From Buddleja alternifolia (lineage: Eukaryota > Streptophyta > Magnoliopsida > Lamiales > Scrophulariaceae): a stretch of 64,000 nt of DNA. The stretch is taken from positions 8,590,046-8,654,045 of the forward strand of contig CM033393.1 of assembly GCA_019426215.1 (NCBI GenBank), read 5' to 3'. Below are positions 19,993 through 30,887 of the stretch, piece by piece. Position 1 is the stretch's first letter; every line of letters begins with the position of its first letter. The notes under the pieces are model-generated. The model worked only from the letters and a program-made list of their open reading frames with translations. It searched no databases and was not told where the DNA came from. The translations under genes and the position numbers were made by a program.

Positions 19993-21633
19993 CTAAAGCC
20001 TTGAATTCTTTGAATTATCAATGGATTCAGACATATTCTCTATCAAGTACACTAGACCATATCTTGAATGGTCATCAGTGAATGTGATAAAGTAAAGGAA
20101 ACCTCCATGAACTATTTCTCCAAATGGTCCACAAACATCGGTATGCACTAAACCTAAGATTTGTGAGGCTCTTTGAAAGGTCCCTGTGAAGGGAGATCTA
20201 GCCATCTTGCCTTTGAGACAATACTCACAAGTAGGATAGGGATCCAATCCTAATGAACCTATAAGTCCATCTTTCTCCATTTTGGGAATTTTGTGTTCGC
20301 CAGCATGGCCTAGTCTAAGATGCCAAATCAATCTTTGGTTAATTCCTTGCCTAGCACATTTCCTTTGCATAGTATTTATAGAACACTCATTTTGGACCTT
20401 GAGGTAATACAAACCATTTACTAAAGAAGGAAAGCCTACTAATTTATTACCATAATAAATGTTGCAATATTTATCCATAAAACGGAAAGTATAACCATTC
20501 TTAACTAAAACGGGAATTGAAACAATGTTTTTAAGCCCATTGGGCAAAACCAAAACATTATCCAAAAATAGTAAATGTTCAGAATTTAAAAGTAACGAGG
20601 TAGATCCAATTCCAGTAGCTGCGACGCTTTGTCCGCTGCCTACTCTTATCTTGACCTCATCACTGTCCAGCTTCCTTCCTTGCACTAGGTCCTGATTCAT
20701 ACAACAAATGTGAGCACTAGGTCCAAAATCAAGAATCCAAGATGTAGAGAAAACGATCATAGAACAATAAGTTTCATGAACATAAAGTTCTATACCTTGT
20801 ACGCCTTGACCCATGTTTGGACAGTTCCTTCTCCAGTGGCCCAGCTCACCGCAGTGCAGGCATCTGTCTGTTTTCTTTGGGCCCTTTCGCTTACGATTCA
20901 TAGGAGCATTCCTTTTGTTCTTATCGACACCACCCTGAGCTCCAAGCTCACCATGCTGCTTATTAGTTTTCTTTTTCTTGTTCTTGCCCTTTTGGGGTCC
21001 AGAGGAGATAAGCAGTGCAGTTTCCTTTCCCTTGGGCTTCAATTGAGATTGTTTAGTAGTTAATTTATTCAGTAGCCCAGCTAAGTTGCATTCAATCTTG
21101 TTGCAATTGAAGTTCATGAAAAATTGGGAGAAAGAATCAAGAAGAGACTGCAAAACGAGATCTGTTTGAAGATGTGGGTTCATTGTAAAATCGAGAGCCT
21201 CCAATCTCTCGATCCTCGTGATCATCTTGAGGACATGATCTCCAACCTTCTCACCCTCTCTCATTTTGGTTCGAAAGAGCTCTTTAGATATTTCATATCT
21301 TGCAGTGCGGCTATGCTCACCATAGAGCTCGACCAAGTGTGCCAAGATAGCCCTTGCTGAGGTCATTTTCTCGTGGAACCTTTGAAGCTCGTTTGTCATC
21401 GAGCCAAGCATGTACCCACACACTCGAACGTCGTCCCTTTCCCATTTTTCATGAGCTTGGACTTCTTCCCCGTTGGCACGTGTTCTGGAAGGTGGAGCAG
21501 GGATGTCTGTGTCCAACACATATCCCAAGGACTCCATGATGAGAACAATTCTCAAGTTCCTTAGCCAGTCCACATAGTTGGGTCCGGTAAGAATGTTCTT
21601 TTCAAGTAAAATGGAAAGTGGGTCGATTGTCAT
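19993..21633 (-). CDS. gag: Element D Gag-protease-integrase N-terminus
   Basis: A frame of 546 residues starting MTIDPLSILLEKNILTG. Residues 1-200 are the Copia Gag (UBN2-type) capsid domain. A CCHC knuckle, CLHCGELGHWRRNC, is near 255-268, after a lysine-rich stretch. The protease site near 296-308 reads WILDFGPSAHIC where the family has Asp-Ser/Thr-Gly, so the catalytic triplet is altered. The pre-integrase zinc region has HLRLGH and CEYCLKGKM. Integrase begins with VHTDVCGPF and FITFTDDHSRYG, then the frame is lost. Gag and Pol share one frame, as usual in this lineage and unlike A and H. Confidence 0.88.
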   Translation of the reverse strand: MTIDPLSILLEKNILTGPNYVDWLRNLRIVLIMESLGYVLDTDIPAPPSRTRANGEEVQAHEKWERDDVRVCGYMLGSMTNELQRFHEKMTSARAILAHLVELYGEHSRTARYEISKELFRTKMREGEKVGDHVLKMITRIERLEALDFTMNPHLQTDLVLQSLLDSFSQFFMNFNCNKIECNLAGLLNKLTTKQSQLKPKGKETALLISSGPQKGKNKKKKTNKQHGELGAQGGVDKNKRNAPMNRKRKGPKKTDRCLHCGELGHWRRNCPNMGQGVQGIELYVHETYCSMIVFSTSWILDFGPSAHICCMNQDLVQGRKLDSDEVKIRVGSGQSVAATGIGSTSLLLNSEHLLFLDNVLVLPNGLKNIVSIPVLVKNGYTFRFMDKYCNIYYGNKLVGFPSLVNGLYYLKVQNECSINTMQRKCARQGINQRLIWHLRLGHAGEHKIPKMEKDGLIGSLGLDPYPTCEYCLKGKMARSPFTGTFQRASQILGLVHTDVCGPFGEIVHGGFLYFITFTDDHSRYGLVYLIENMSESIDNSKNSRL

Positions 21634-23399
21634 TTTTGTTTTTGAGAGAGATAAGACAACTTATAACAAAATAAACCAGACTTGATTAGATGATTGTAAC
21701 TAAATTATAACCAAGTTAAAATCAAGGACTTCGATTTATGACTTGGCTCCCACTATATTTTTTGAGATTCACACTCCCATTGTGAAAATCGGAAGTGATC
21801 GTTGTTTGTTACTTTGTAGTGGAGATTGATTTCTTTAATCAATGTAATGTATGGCAACCCTTTAATGATATTTGGTCCATTACTTAATTAAAGTGATGTC
21901 TAACATCAATCTATCCAATAGGCGGTCCAATCTTCTTTTCCCATAATCCATCAAGACCGCAACCCTTTAATGATATATAGGTTTGTGGACTATCTAAATT
22001 AATTCCCACTAACACCTTTTAATCTAACATTTAAATTTCACCTTGCAACCCTTTAATGATAGTTCGGGTGAAATATGTCTCGATTAAGGCATCTAATGCA
22101 CTTCATGAAATCTTGGAATTGTGTCTTAATATATGACCCCCACTTACTGGAAAGATGCCATGTATCAGATTTAATTCTTGATTTCATCAAGCTTAGTGGA
22201 GGGATTGGACGCCTAGCGCCCCTTTTGAAAGTTAGTATTATTTCGTTTGGGAGAATTAATGTTCTAAACATTTAATTATGTCTCACTTTGCACATTATCA
22301 TTTTTATAGCGCAGGATTGGATTGTACATGCATTCTTACATCTCATGAAACATGCATTGTAAGCAATTAAACCATCACATGTATTCATGGGCTTTTCTAG
22401 AGGGTCCAAGCCAATGGGCCATCAAAATGAAAAAGAAAAACTATACTATTCTTCTTGTTGGGCTCCAAGCACCTTTCCTTTTTGGATCGTCTTCTTCTTC
22501 AAGACCTATTCTAATTCTATCTATTACATAAGACCATGAACATCCTACACATAATTCTAGGAATAAAGTTATTGGGCTCAAATACGGCCCTTACAACCCA
22601 TAAAAGAAAATACATCCAAAACAAAAAAATCTAAGCCCGTGAATAATGTCACCATCACATAATACATGCTCGCGATAAATAAAGCAATTATGTTGGTGAT
22701 TAAGATAATAATTTTAGTCCAACTAATTAATTCTTGCAATAAAATTCCAAATTTTATTCAATTTTATAATAATAAATCATCTAGTGAGAATTTATTATTT
22801 AAATAAATAAATTAATTATAATTCTCCAAGAATAAAAAATTAATTGTTTTATTCAAATAAATAATATTCAATAAAAACTAATTGGGCTCGATTTCATCAA
22901 ACTTAAATCGCCATCCATTGGCCCATTTAAATTTAACGAGTTTGGCCCAAAACTAATTTATTGAATGTCTAATAATTTAGTTAAACCAATTTGGGCTTAT
23001 TTAATTAAAATCCGGGTCATCATCCTTTTGACCCACCCGGATAATTAAAATAATCCAAAGCCCGTTTATTAAAAATTAGACCCGGAATCAAGTCGACCCG
23101 ACCCACCCGACCCGAGTTTCAAATCCGAGCCCACGTGAGCCCGGTCGTGCGACGGGCAATTGTCGTGCGCTGGCAACATTCTGCGCACATTGTGCGCAAT
23201 GCGCAATTCCTCTGGGTTTTCGACCCCGTTTTCTCACACAATTTGATTTTTCAATTCTACTACATCATCATGTAATAATATCCAAGGAAAAACAGAAAAA
23301 TCATGGTTTAAATATCATAAAACTCATCATATTCATCATGCTTCAAAAACACGAAAAACATATAAATCACGCATTTGATTAAATACGGAAATCAGAGAT
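21634..23399 (-). other. Untranslated leader of element D
   Basis: 1.77 kb between the primer-binding site and gag. The part at 21,740-22,290 aligns with the leaders of B and F (the repeated phrase CAACCCTTTAATGATA). The part at 22,380-23,010 is AT-rich with many GGGCY/GGCCC motifs. The part at 23,010-23,230 is GC-rich with ACCCGACC-type runs. There is no coding evidence. Confidence 0.7.
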
Positions 23400-23400
23400 T

Positions 23401-23413
23401 GACTCAAATATCA
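23401..23413 (-). promoter_or_regulatory. Decayed primer-binding site of element D
   Basis: Minus-strand TGATATTTGAGTC next to the LTR edge, a mutated form of the tRNA-Met-complementary site. Confidence 0.6.
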
Positions 23414-23414
23414 C

Positions 23415-25050
23415 TGTTGGGATTTGTACATAAAAATGCAGCAGAAATAAAATACCCATGGTGGATTCATCTTTGATTTCACATATTTAATTCATGCTGA
23501 GAAATATGTACCTTTTTCGCGTAATTAAAGTTTCTGAACCAGCAACTTGATTCTTTTTGGAGCAGCAATAATGTCACTGCCTCTAAATCACCACACCGGA
23601 ACCGAAAGCAAAAATTCCCTTCTTTTCTTCTCCTCTTGGATGGCTAGAGAGATGAGAGAGAGGTGGAGAGTTCTAACTTGAGAGAAAGTTACAAGTGAGG
23701 CTTGGGTTTAATTATCCACTAAGTAGTATATTTATACTCCAATTAGAATAATTAACCTAAGTAACTAAAGGCCCCGGTTGTCCATATGGACGCCCAACTT
23801 GGGCGTTTTTAATGCCCTCGGGCTTAGCCCAATTTGTGCATTTTAATTAATTATTTATTAATATAATTTATCCAATAAATATATCAATTAAATAACTAAC
23901 TTACACATGTTAATTCCATAATTAATTTCACTAGTAAATTAATTAACTTATTAACGTATTTACTTAATTAATAAGATCATCTAATGATCAATTAATTAAT
24001 CACGATATCAAATACCGAAAGATTTCTCTCAAGTTTTATACCATGATTTTTACTTTACAATTCCTTTAAACGCGACTCTTTAGGTTCATCTCAAAAGGCA
24101 ATTGGGAGGAAACCAAAAGGATGTGGATACCACCTAGCCAATCCCGTGGTCCACAACGTAGCCGAATTGAGATCGAATGTATAGAATCATTCAAAACCTT
24201 TCACGTTGTGAATACCGTACGAGTATAAACCTTTTATTCATATATCCCAGTCAAGTGAGAGTCATGGTTTTAGTCAAACTCACTAGACTTGACTATATGC
24301 CCAACTCATAATGAATCGAGGTCACTGAATATACCTTTTATGTCCAACATAAGTATCTCTAATGCTTTGGCCAAAGTCTTTGACCTCACTCATTGATGAC
24401 GGCATAGGATATTTTGCTCATTCACTTATGAGAAAATAAATTCCATATTGCTAATCAGTTAAGATTGCTACTTGCCCATCAAGCTGCACTTCGAGGTCGA
24501 CCCCACCAATGGGTGAAATGGATCTAACTACTCTAATGACAGACTTAATGTCACAAGCACATCTTCAACGTGTTTACTCAGGTCTAAGGTTCATGCGTAC
24601 CTATCACAATTTATCAGTTTTGTCATTGACTGTCATTGAGTGAAAACCCATGTGACATAACTGATGCGAGCCGTGTTCGAACACACCAGTCTAACTGATG
24701 TGTCTATGATATAAGTTCCACTATCATACTCATAGTGTTTGACTGGCACTCCCCTATCAAAACTTACATCATACTAGTCTATATCCAGTAATGTTGTCCA
24801 GTCAATACTCTCTTTGACTTGCGAACTAATTCAGATATTAAAGATCAAACACTTCTAGTGCCATTCTCCCTTACCCATAGGGAGTACAACGTTCGCCTTA
24901 ATATCAAGGACTAATTGTTGTTTGTTTAAACCTTACAAATGCCTATAAGAAACAACATCAAATGCCTTTTATTAAAATAAGAATGTTTTGATACAAACTA
25001 ATGCCCTATAATTCTATCCTTTTATGGCATTTGAGGGCATAACTCTAACA
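23415..25050 (-). repeat. 5' LTR of element D
   Basis: 1,636 bp, plus-strand TGTTGGGATTTG...ATAACTCTAACA. A minus-strand TATA box, GTATAAATATAC, lies at 23,726-23,737. Its outer 754 bp pair with the 3' LTR at 16,945-17,697. It shares blocks with the LTRs of B and F. Confidence 0.9.
23726..23737 (-). promoter_or_regulatory. TATA box of element D LTR
   Basis: Minus-strand GTATAAATATAC in the 5' LTR, about 310 bp from its inner end. Confidence 0.55.
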
Positions 25051-26040
25051 GCTTCAACCGTTGAGCGTTTATCATGAAGGTTTGTTCCATATCTGTTGTG
25101 AGTTCGATGGCACCCGAGGGATATACTCGAGATACAAGAAATGGTCCTGACCATCGTGACTTGAGCTTCCCAGGAAAAAGTCGGAGCTGAGAGTTGTAAA
25201 GGAGAACTCTCTCTCCCTCATAAAACTCGCGGGGAAGAATGTGCCTGTCATGCCACGTTTTAGTTCGTTCCTTGTAAAGTTTGGCATTCTCATAAGCTTG
25301 GTGGCTCCATTCCTCGAGCTCACGCAATTGGAGCAATCGTTTTGTACCTACAAGTGTAAAGTCAAAATTTAGAAACTTAATAGCCCAAAAGGCACTATGC
25401 TCAAGCTCAACTGGTTGGTGACATGCTTATCCAAAAATGAGGTGATAGGGGGACATGCCAATTGGGGTTTTAAATGCAGTCCTGTAGGCCCATAAGGCAT
25501 CATCTAGCTTTAGAGACCAATCCTTCCTAGATGCATTGACCGTTTTTTCAAGAATGCGTATAATCTCCCTATTAAACACCTCCACTTGCTCACCCGTTTG
25601 AGGGTGGTAGGGAGTTGAAATTTTATGCCTTACCCCATACTTGTTCAATAAGTGTTCGAATTTCTTATTGCAAAAATGGTTGCCCCCGTCACTAACGATT
25701 GCTCTAGGGGTTCCAAAACGGGTGAAAATCCTTTTCCTTAAAAATCGAGTAACCACCGAGCATCGTTAGTGGGCAAAGCCTCGGTTTCAACCCATTTAGA
25801 GACGTAGTCAACCGCAACAAGAATATACTTATTGTAACAAGCACTAGGGAAGGGTCCCATGAAATCAATACCCCAAACATCAAATAATTCACACTCAAGC
25901 ATGCTATTCAAGGGCATTTCATGTCTTTTAGAGATATTACCCATTCGTTGGCACCTATCACAAGTTTGGACATACAAAAATGCATCTTTAGAGAGTGTGG
26001 GCCAAAAGAAACCTTAGAAGGCCCAAAATGGCCACCTACC
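25051..26040 (-). pseudogene. Element E integrase
   Basis: The stretch at 25,738-26,040 has the second half of the zinc finger ([13 protein letters not shown]) and the first catalytic Asp in [10 protein letters not shown]. The stretch at 25,427-25,756 has the second Asp in VSDGGNHF and the Glu in [12 protein letters not shown]. The stretch at 25,051-25,336 is the C-terminal domain (YKERTKTWHDRHI, LLYNSQLRLFPGKLKSRWSGPF), open until the D insertion. Frames are broken near 25,750 and 25,400. No chromodomain can be seen before the cut, which suits Athila. The enzyme would insert cDNA into host DNA. Confidence 0.85.
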
Positions 26041-26424
26041 AACATGTCATGGCAATGAGCTAGAACCGATACTATTTCCTCCTTGGGGACACATCTTCAA
26101 ATGATGCCATCTGCACAAATCTTAAATAGATATGGTTCGTCCCACAAATATTGCTTCACATCAAATAAGAATTTCTTCTTTTGATGAAAAGTGATGTTTC
26201 GAGGGAAGAACTCCCGTGACAAGATAATTTGAAAAATTAGCATACCAAGGAGTATCATTATGAAGTATAACATACAATTGCTCATCGGGAAACTCCTCAC
26301 AAATGGGTTTATCATACACACACTCGGGGGTAGGAGCCTCCATCATAGACAAATGGTCGGTAACCACATTTTCTACTCCTTTCTTATCCTTAATTTCTAT
26401 GTCAAATTCTTGAAGAAGTAAAAT
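26041..26424 (-). pseudogene. Element E RNase H-integrase connection
   Basis: The stretch at 26,161-26,367 reads [11 protein letters not shown] and FPDEQLYVI, then [16 protein letters not shown], the well conserved connection of Athila-type pol. The overlapping frame at 26,097-26,321 carries the next part ([21 protein letters not shown]) after a shift. It leads into the integrase zinc region. Confidence 0.75.
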
Positions 26425-26853
26425 TCACCTAATGAGTCTAGGTTTGTCATCCTTTTTAGCAAGCAAGTACTTTAGTGCGGAGTGATCTGTGTACACAATC
26501 ATTTTGTTCAAAACGAGATAGGCATGGAATTTGTCAAATGCAAATACTATAGCTAGTAACTCTTTTTCGGTGGTTGCATAATTTATTTGCGCATCATTTA
26601 GAGTCTTACTAGCATAATAGATGGTTTCAAATACTTTTTTCTTTCGTTGGTCAAGTACCGCACCAACCGCGGTGTCACTTGCATCACACATCAACTCAAA
26701 GGCCAAGCTCCAATCGGGAGGTGCCATGATGGGGGCGGATATCAACCGCTCCTTCAAAGTGAGGAATGCCTGCATACAAGTAAAGTCGAAATCAAATGGT
26801 GCATCTTTAACAAGCAAGTTAGACAATGGTTTCGCAATTTTAGAGAAGTTCAA
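26425..26853 (-). CDS. Element E RNase H
   Basis: A frame of 142 residues. It starts at the end of RT (FSKIAKPLSNLL) and holds the gypsy RNase H domain: FELMCDASDTAVGAVL (first Asp), TEKELLAIVFAFDKF (Glu) and VYTDHSALKYLL (Asp). All catalytic residues visible in this span are present. It is separated from RT by a frame change near 26,860. Confidence 0.85.
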   Translation of the reverse strand: MNFSKIAKPLSNLLVKDAPFDFDFTCMQAFLTLKERLISAPIMAPPDWSLAFELMCDASDTAVGAVLDQRKKKVFETIYYASKTLNDAQINYATTEKELLAIVFAFDKFHAYLVLNKMIVYTDHSALKYLLAKKDDKPRLIR

Positions 26854-26865
26854 GATAAACCGCCT

Positions 26866-28170
26866 TTAGAAATCGGCATGCCCAAGGAAACTCCTCACAG
26901 CTTTGACTGATGTGGGAGGGGGAAGCTTCTCAATGACCTCAATCTTGGCTTGGTCCACTTCAATTCCTCTATGAGAGACTTTGTGACCAAGCACAATCCC
27001 TTCGCGGACCATGAAATGGCACCTCTCCCAATTTAAAACAAGATTGGTTTCCTCACAACATTTTAGAACATGAGTCAAATGATCAAGACATGTATCGAAA
27101 GATGTTCCAAAAACTAAAAAATCGTCCATAAAAATCTCAAGGAATTCCTTAACCATGTCATGGAAAATTGCCATCATGCACCTTTGAAAGGTGGTCGGGG
27201 CATTGCACAATCCAAATGGCATCCTTCTATAAGCAAATGTGCCATAGGAACAAGTGAAAGTGGTTTTCTCTTGGTCCTCGGGGTCTATGGAAATTTGATT
27301 ATAGCCGGAGTATCCCTCTAGAAAACAATAAAAATCGTGCCCGGCTAACCTTCCGAGCATTTGGTCAATGAAAGGGAGGGGGAAATGGTCCTTACAGGTG
27401 GCGTCATTTAACATACGATAATCTATGTACACTCGTCACCCAGTAAGCATACGTGTAGGAATCAATTCATCATTTGTATTTTTAATCACAGTTATGCCCC
27501 CTTTCTTTGGAACTACACGAGTAGGACTTATCCATGCACTATCAGAGATATGGTAGATTATACCTGCATCGAGTAAATTAATAACCTCTTTCTTGACTAC
27601 CTCTTGTAGTTGTGGGTTAGACCTCCTTTGTGGTTGACATGTAGGCCTGGCGGAGTCCTCCATGAGTATCTTGTGCATGCATATAGTTGGGCTAATGCCT
27701 TTATTGTCCGCAATTGTCCACCCAAAAGCTTTCTTGTTGGCCCTCACAACTCCCATGAGTTGTTCCTCTTGTTCCCCTGTCAAAGAAGATGAGACAATTA
27801 AGGTCAATGTCTTATTTTCATTTAAGAACACATATTTCAAATGTAAAGGCAACGGTTTAAGCTCAAGAGTAGGGGCCTCTTCAATGGAAGGGCGAGGAGG
27901 AGCCGAGAGCGATCTTTCTAACTTTTCAATCCCCATGACATAGTAAGGAGGTTGCTTTTCTAAGCTACACATGATTTCCAATTGCTCCTCACTCGCTAAA
28001 TCGACATCAATGGAATGCAAAAGACATGCCTCTAGCGAGTTATCTACCATGTGTGCCTGAAAAGTCTCACCAATCAAAGTGTCAAATGCATCCATGCGTA
28101 AACATGGATCATGATCATATGGATGTTTAAGCACTTTAAATACATCAAAAATAACCTTCTCATCACCCAC
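26866..28170 (-). pseudogene. Element E reverse transcriptase and upstream linker
   Basis: The stretch at 27,436-28,170 reads the Athila linker (GDEKVIFDVFKVLKHP, DHDPCLRMDAFDTL) and the RT N-terminus (DAGIIYHISDSAWISPTRVVPKKGG). A short frame break near 27,434 follows. The stretch at 26,866-27,432 is the RT palm: YRMLNDATCKDHFPLPFIDQML, FYCFLEGYSGYNQI, FGLCNAPTTFQRCM, the catalytic FMDDF box and the NLVLNWERCHFMV thumb. Motif A has Glu where the family has Asp, so catalysis is probably lost even apart from the break. Confidence 0.86.
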
Positions 28171-28242
28171 ATTAAGATTATGCTTACCATTGGCGACATC
28201 TATGATTGCCTTACCCGTGACGAGGAAGGGCCTCTCTAGAAT

Positions 28243-29473
28243 CTACAGTACTTCCACATCCTCTTCCATGTCAAGCACCACGAAATTGACTGGAAAATAG
28301 AATTTGTCCACTTGCACAATTACATCTTCAATGATGCCCTTCAGATCTTTAATTGAACGATCCTCCAATTGTAAGGACATCGATGTTGGTTTGGGCTTCT
28401 CGAGGCCGAGCTTCTTGAAGATAGAGTAGGGAAGAAGATTGATACTCCCTCCCGAATCGCAAAGCACCTTGTCAAAAGTAAGATGGCCAATAGTCCATGG
28501 TATGGTAAGACTCCCTAGGTCCTTGAGCTTGCGAGGCAATTTGTTGAGTAACACGGTAGAGCACTCCTCGGTTAGACAAACCATTTCATTTTTCTCCCAT
28601 TTTTGCTTGTTCGATAGAATATCCTTGAAGAACTTAACATAGTTTGGCATTTGCAAAATAGCATCCACAAAAGGAATATTTATCCTCACCTCACCACGAA
28701 TAGACAAAATACGGAGGAAACTCGGATCCATCTCCTTCTTTTTCTTCTTTTGTGCATTTGGGAAGGGAAGACAAATCTCAATGAGAGGAGGAGGCGTTGG
28801 AGTCGAGGAAACAAGACTAGAGGAAACAGGGTGCGGTGCATAGGCGCTGATATCGGCGCCAGGGCACGGAATGGTCGACGCCTGGGCGCGATCTTGATGG
28901 AGCTCGGGCGCGGATGTGCGTACCAATTCTTCCTACTATGTAGTGTCCGGTGCCTGGGCACTATCTGGATCATGCCAAGGTGCGGATGTGTGAAGCAAAA
29001 TTTCATTGCTGGGTATTACAGGCGCCTGGACACCATCTGAGGGGCGCTTGGGCGCCGATATGCGAACAGGATCACTTTCCACTTGTTTTCCATTTCTCAA
29101 AGCAATGGCATGGCATCGTTCTTTTAGGTTCTTTTCCGTGTCAGTTGGTAGAGTCCCCAGAGCTCTCCCACTTACCATGGAGGATATTTGACCCATTTTC
29201 ATTGATCGACGTATTCGATTTCCTTATATGATCATCAAGTCGCTCGTCGATTGTGGCAGGTCGTACTTGCCCTTGCTCTTGTACATTGAGATTGCCTTGC
29301 CTCCGAGGTGGGTTGTTGAAAGGAGGCCTCGGGGGTTGGTAAATGCCCGGTTGTTTATTTTGTGCGGGGTTGGGTCTCTTTGGGAAGTTTTTGGGTACGT
29401 GAAAGTTCAACCGTTGTCGATTATGATTCCCAACAAAGTTTACATCTACAACCTCCGGTTCTGGGGCAACCAC
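28243..29473 (-). pseudogene. Element E protease and proline-rich spacer
   Basis: The stretch at 28,243-28,926 has a lysine run and the DILSNKQKWEKNE segment. The retropepsin-type site LCDSGGSINLLPYSIFKKLGL follows, then the usual QLEDRSIKDLKG downstream motif. The stretch at 28,936-29,202 reads CHAIALRNGKQVE, a conserved Athila Gag-Pol region. The stretch at 29,141-29,473 is a proline/asparagine-rich Gag tail. Between them the DNA carries repeated GGCGCC-containing motifs, also found in E's LTR. Frames are broken at about 28,930 and 29,150. Confidence 0.78.
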
Positions 29474-29479
29474 TTCCTC

Positions 29480-30367
29480 TCATTCTTGAACACAAGCAAC
29501 TCTTCGATTTGGTGGAGGGAGCTCATCATCATCTTCGGGATAAAGTTCATCCTCCCTAGCCATTTGCTCAAGCTTAATCCACACGGACCTACTATCAAGG
29601 CCTAAAAGGTCACCACCGGCTGCCGTATTGAGTCGGTGTCGAATCCGAGATCGGACTCCATTATAGAAATGTTGCACTTGCTCGTCTCGTGTATAATTGT
29701 GATTGGGGCACTTTCGAAGCATACCCTTGTACTTTGCCCAGGCGGATGCTAAGGACTCATTCCTTGTCTGTTTGAATCCTTTGATCTCACTTCTAAGCTC
29801 GTTGATTTTTGTGGAGGGAAGAATTTATTGAGAAACTCCTCTACTAGATCATCCAATGTTCCAATTGATTGTGGAGGCAATGACTTGTACCAATGAGTTG
29901 CCTCATCCTTCAAAGAGAAATGAAATAAGTGGAGGCGGATGGCATCAATATCTCGTGGGTTCAATTGCATAGTAGAGATCACATTCTCAAAGTGATCTAG
30001 GTGGTCAAGAGATGAGTCTCTCGAGTCACCATAAAACGGCTCCGCTTGAACCATCCCGAACATATGAGAAGGAATGTGGAAATGTGGTTGTAACAAAATC
30101 CGAGAAGATAATGGGTCCCGGGATAGTGTATACCCGGGGTGGTTGATTATCACAAACCGACGGAGGAGGTGGGGGAGGTGCCGGTTGCATAGCTTGGAGT
30201 AGATTTTGCAGCCATTCCCTATTTTTTGGGAGAGTCATGTCGGAAAAGTTCCCATTCGGGTTCGGATTGAAATTGTGGGCCATTTTTCGAGCTCGTTTAC
30301 TAGCCCGAAGAACACGCTCTATCTCGGGCTCAAAATCGTATAGGGGCTCATTGGAGGAGCGGGTCAT
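29480..30367 (-). pseudogene. Element E Gag (Athila-type)
   Basis: The likely start is the ATG at 30,367 (MTRSSNEPLYDFEPEIERVL), about 140 bases inside the primer-binding site. The frame reads to about 30,130, then the next frame (29,749-30,153) carries the capsid core: FYGDSRDSSLDHLDHFENV, IRLHLFHFSLKDEATHWYKSLP and the DLVEEFLNKFFPPQKS segment. After another shift, 29,480-29,722 reads HNYTRDEQVQHFYNGV and the end of the capsid. No zinc knuckle is seen, which is usual for Athila. It forms the particle. Confidence 0.82.
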
Positions 30368-30503
30368 GCACCACAAACCATACCTATCAATTAACACAAG
30401 TAACAAAATTAGACTAATACGAAAATAAAAGAAAAGTAAGAAATAAACAACAAACTAAGAATTATGAAAACGTAAACAAAAATCAAAAACTAAAAATAAA
30501 CAA

Positions 30504-30521
30504 GTCCGCGGAAACGGAGCC
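30504..30521 (-). promoter_or_regulatory. Primer-binding site of element E (tRNA-Asp type)
   Basis: Minus-strand TGGCTCCGTTTCCGCGGA, six bases inside the LTR edge. It resembles the tRNA-Asp-complementary site typical of Athila elements, with three apparent changes. Confidence 0.7.
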
Positions 30522-30887
30522 AAAAACTTGACATGCTAATACCTAACGTGCTTGGTAGCAAGTATACTAGTCGTGTGTAGTGATAGATGGACAAAAAGTC
30601 CGGGTTGTCGAACCAGAAGGACTTGAATTCTAGCTTATGATTTTCGATAAAAGAGAAGACAATTAAAGTAAGGTAAGAGTAAAACAATTAAGTAAACAAA
30701 GAACAAAAGTAAGAACAAGCAATGGATTGAAACTCAAGTGTGAAAATAGACTAAGGCACATGCAAGACTTGATTTGATCCTTATTCGCACAAAGACTCTC
30801 GTTGAATTATTAGACCTCGTTGCTATGGTGAAAACTCCTAAGGTAAAAAATAGCCGATGTCTCGTGATAGACTCCTATGTTAGGATC

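Larger units (their letters stand above)
16945..25050 (-). mobile_element. Element D: Ty1-copia retrotransposon, nearly complete
   Basis: Minus-strand Copia with the outer part of the 3' LTR (16,945-17,697), polypurine tract, RNase H, RT, integrase, protease and gag in broken frames, a 1.8-kb leader, primer-binding site and full 5' LTR (23,415-25,050). The inner 880 bp of the 3' LTR are missing because C inserted there. The right LTR edge abuts Athila integrase sequence, so D lies within E; expected duplication gcttc at 25,051-25,055. Both protease and RT active sites are changed, so D could move only with help from another element. Confidence 0.88.
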
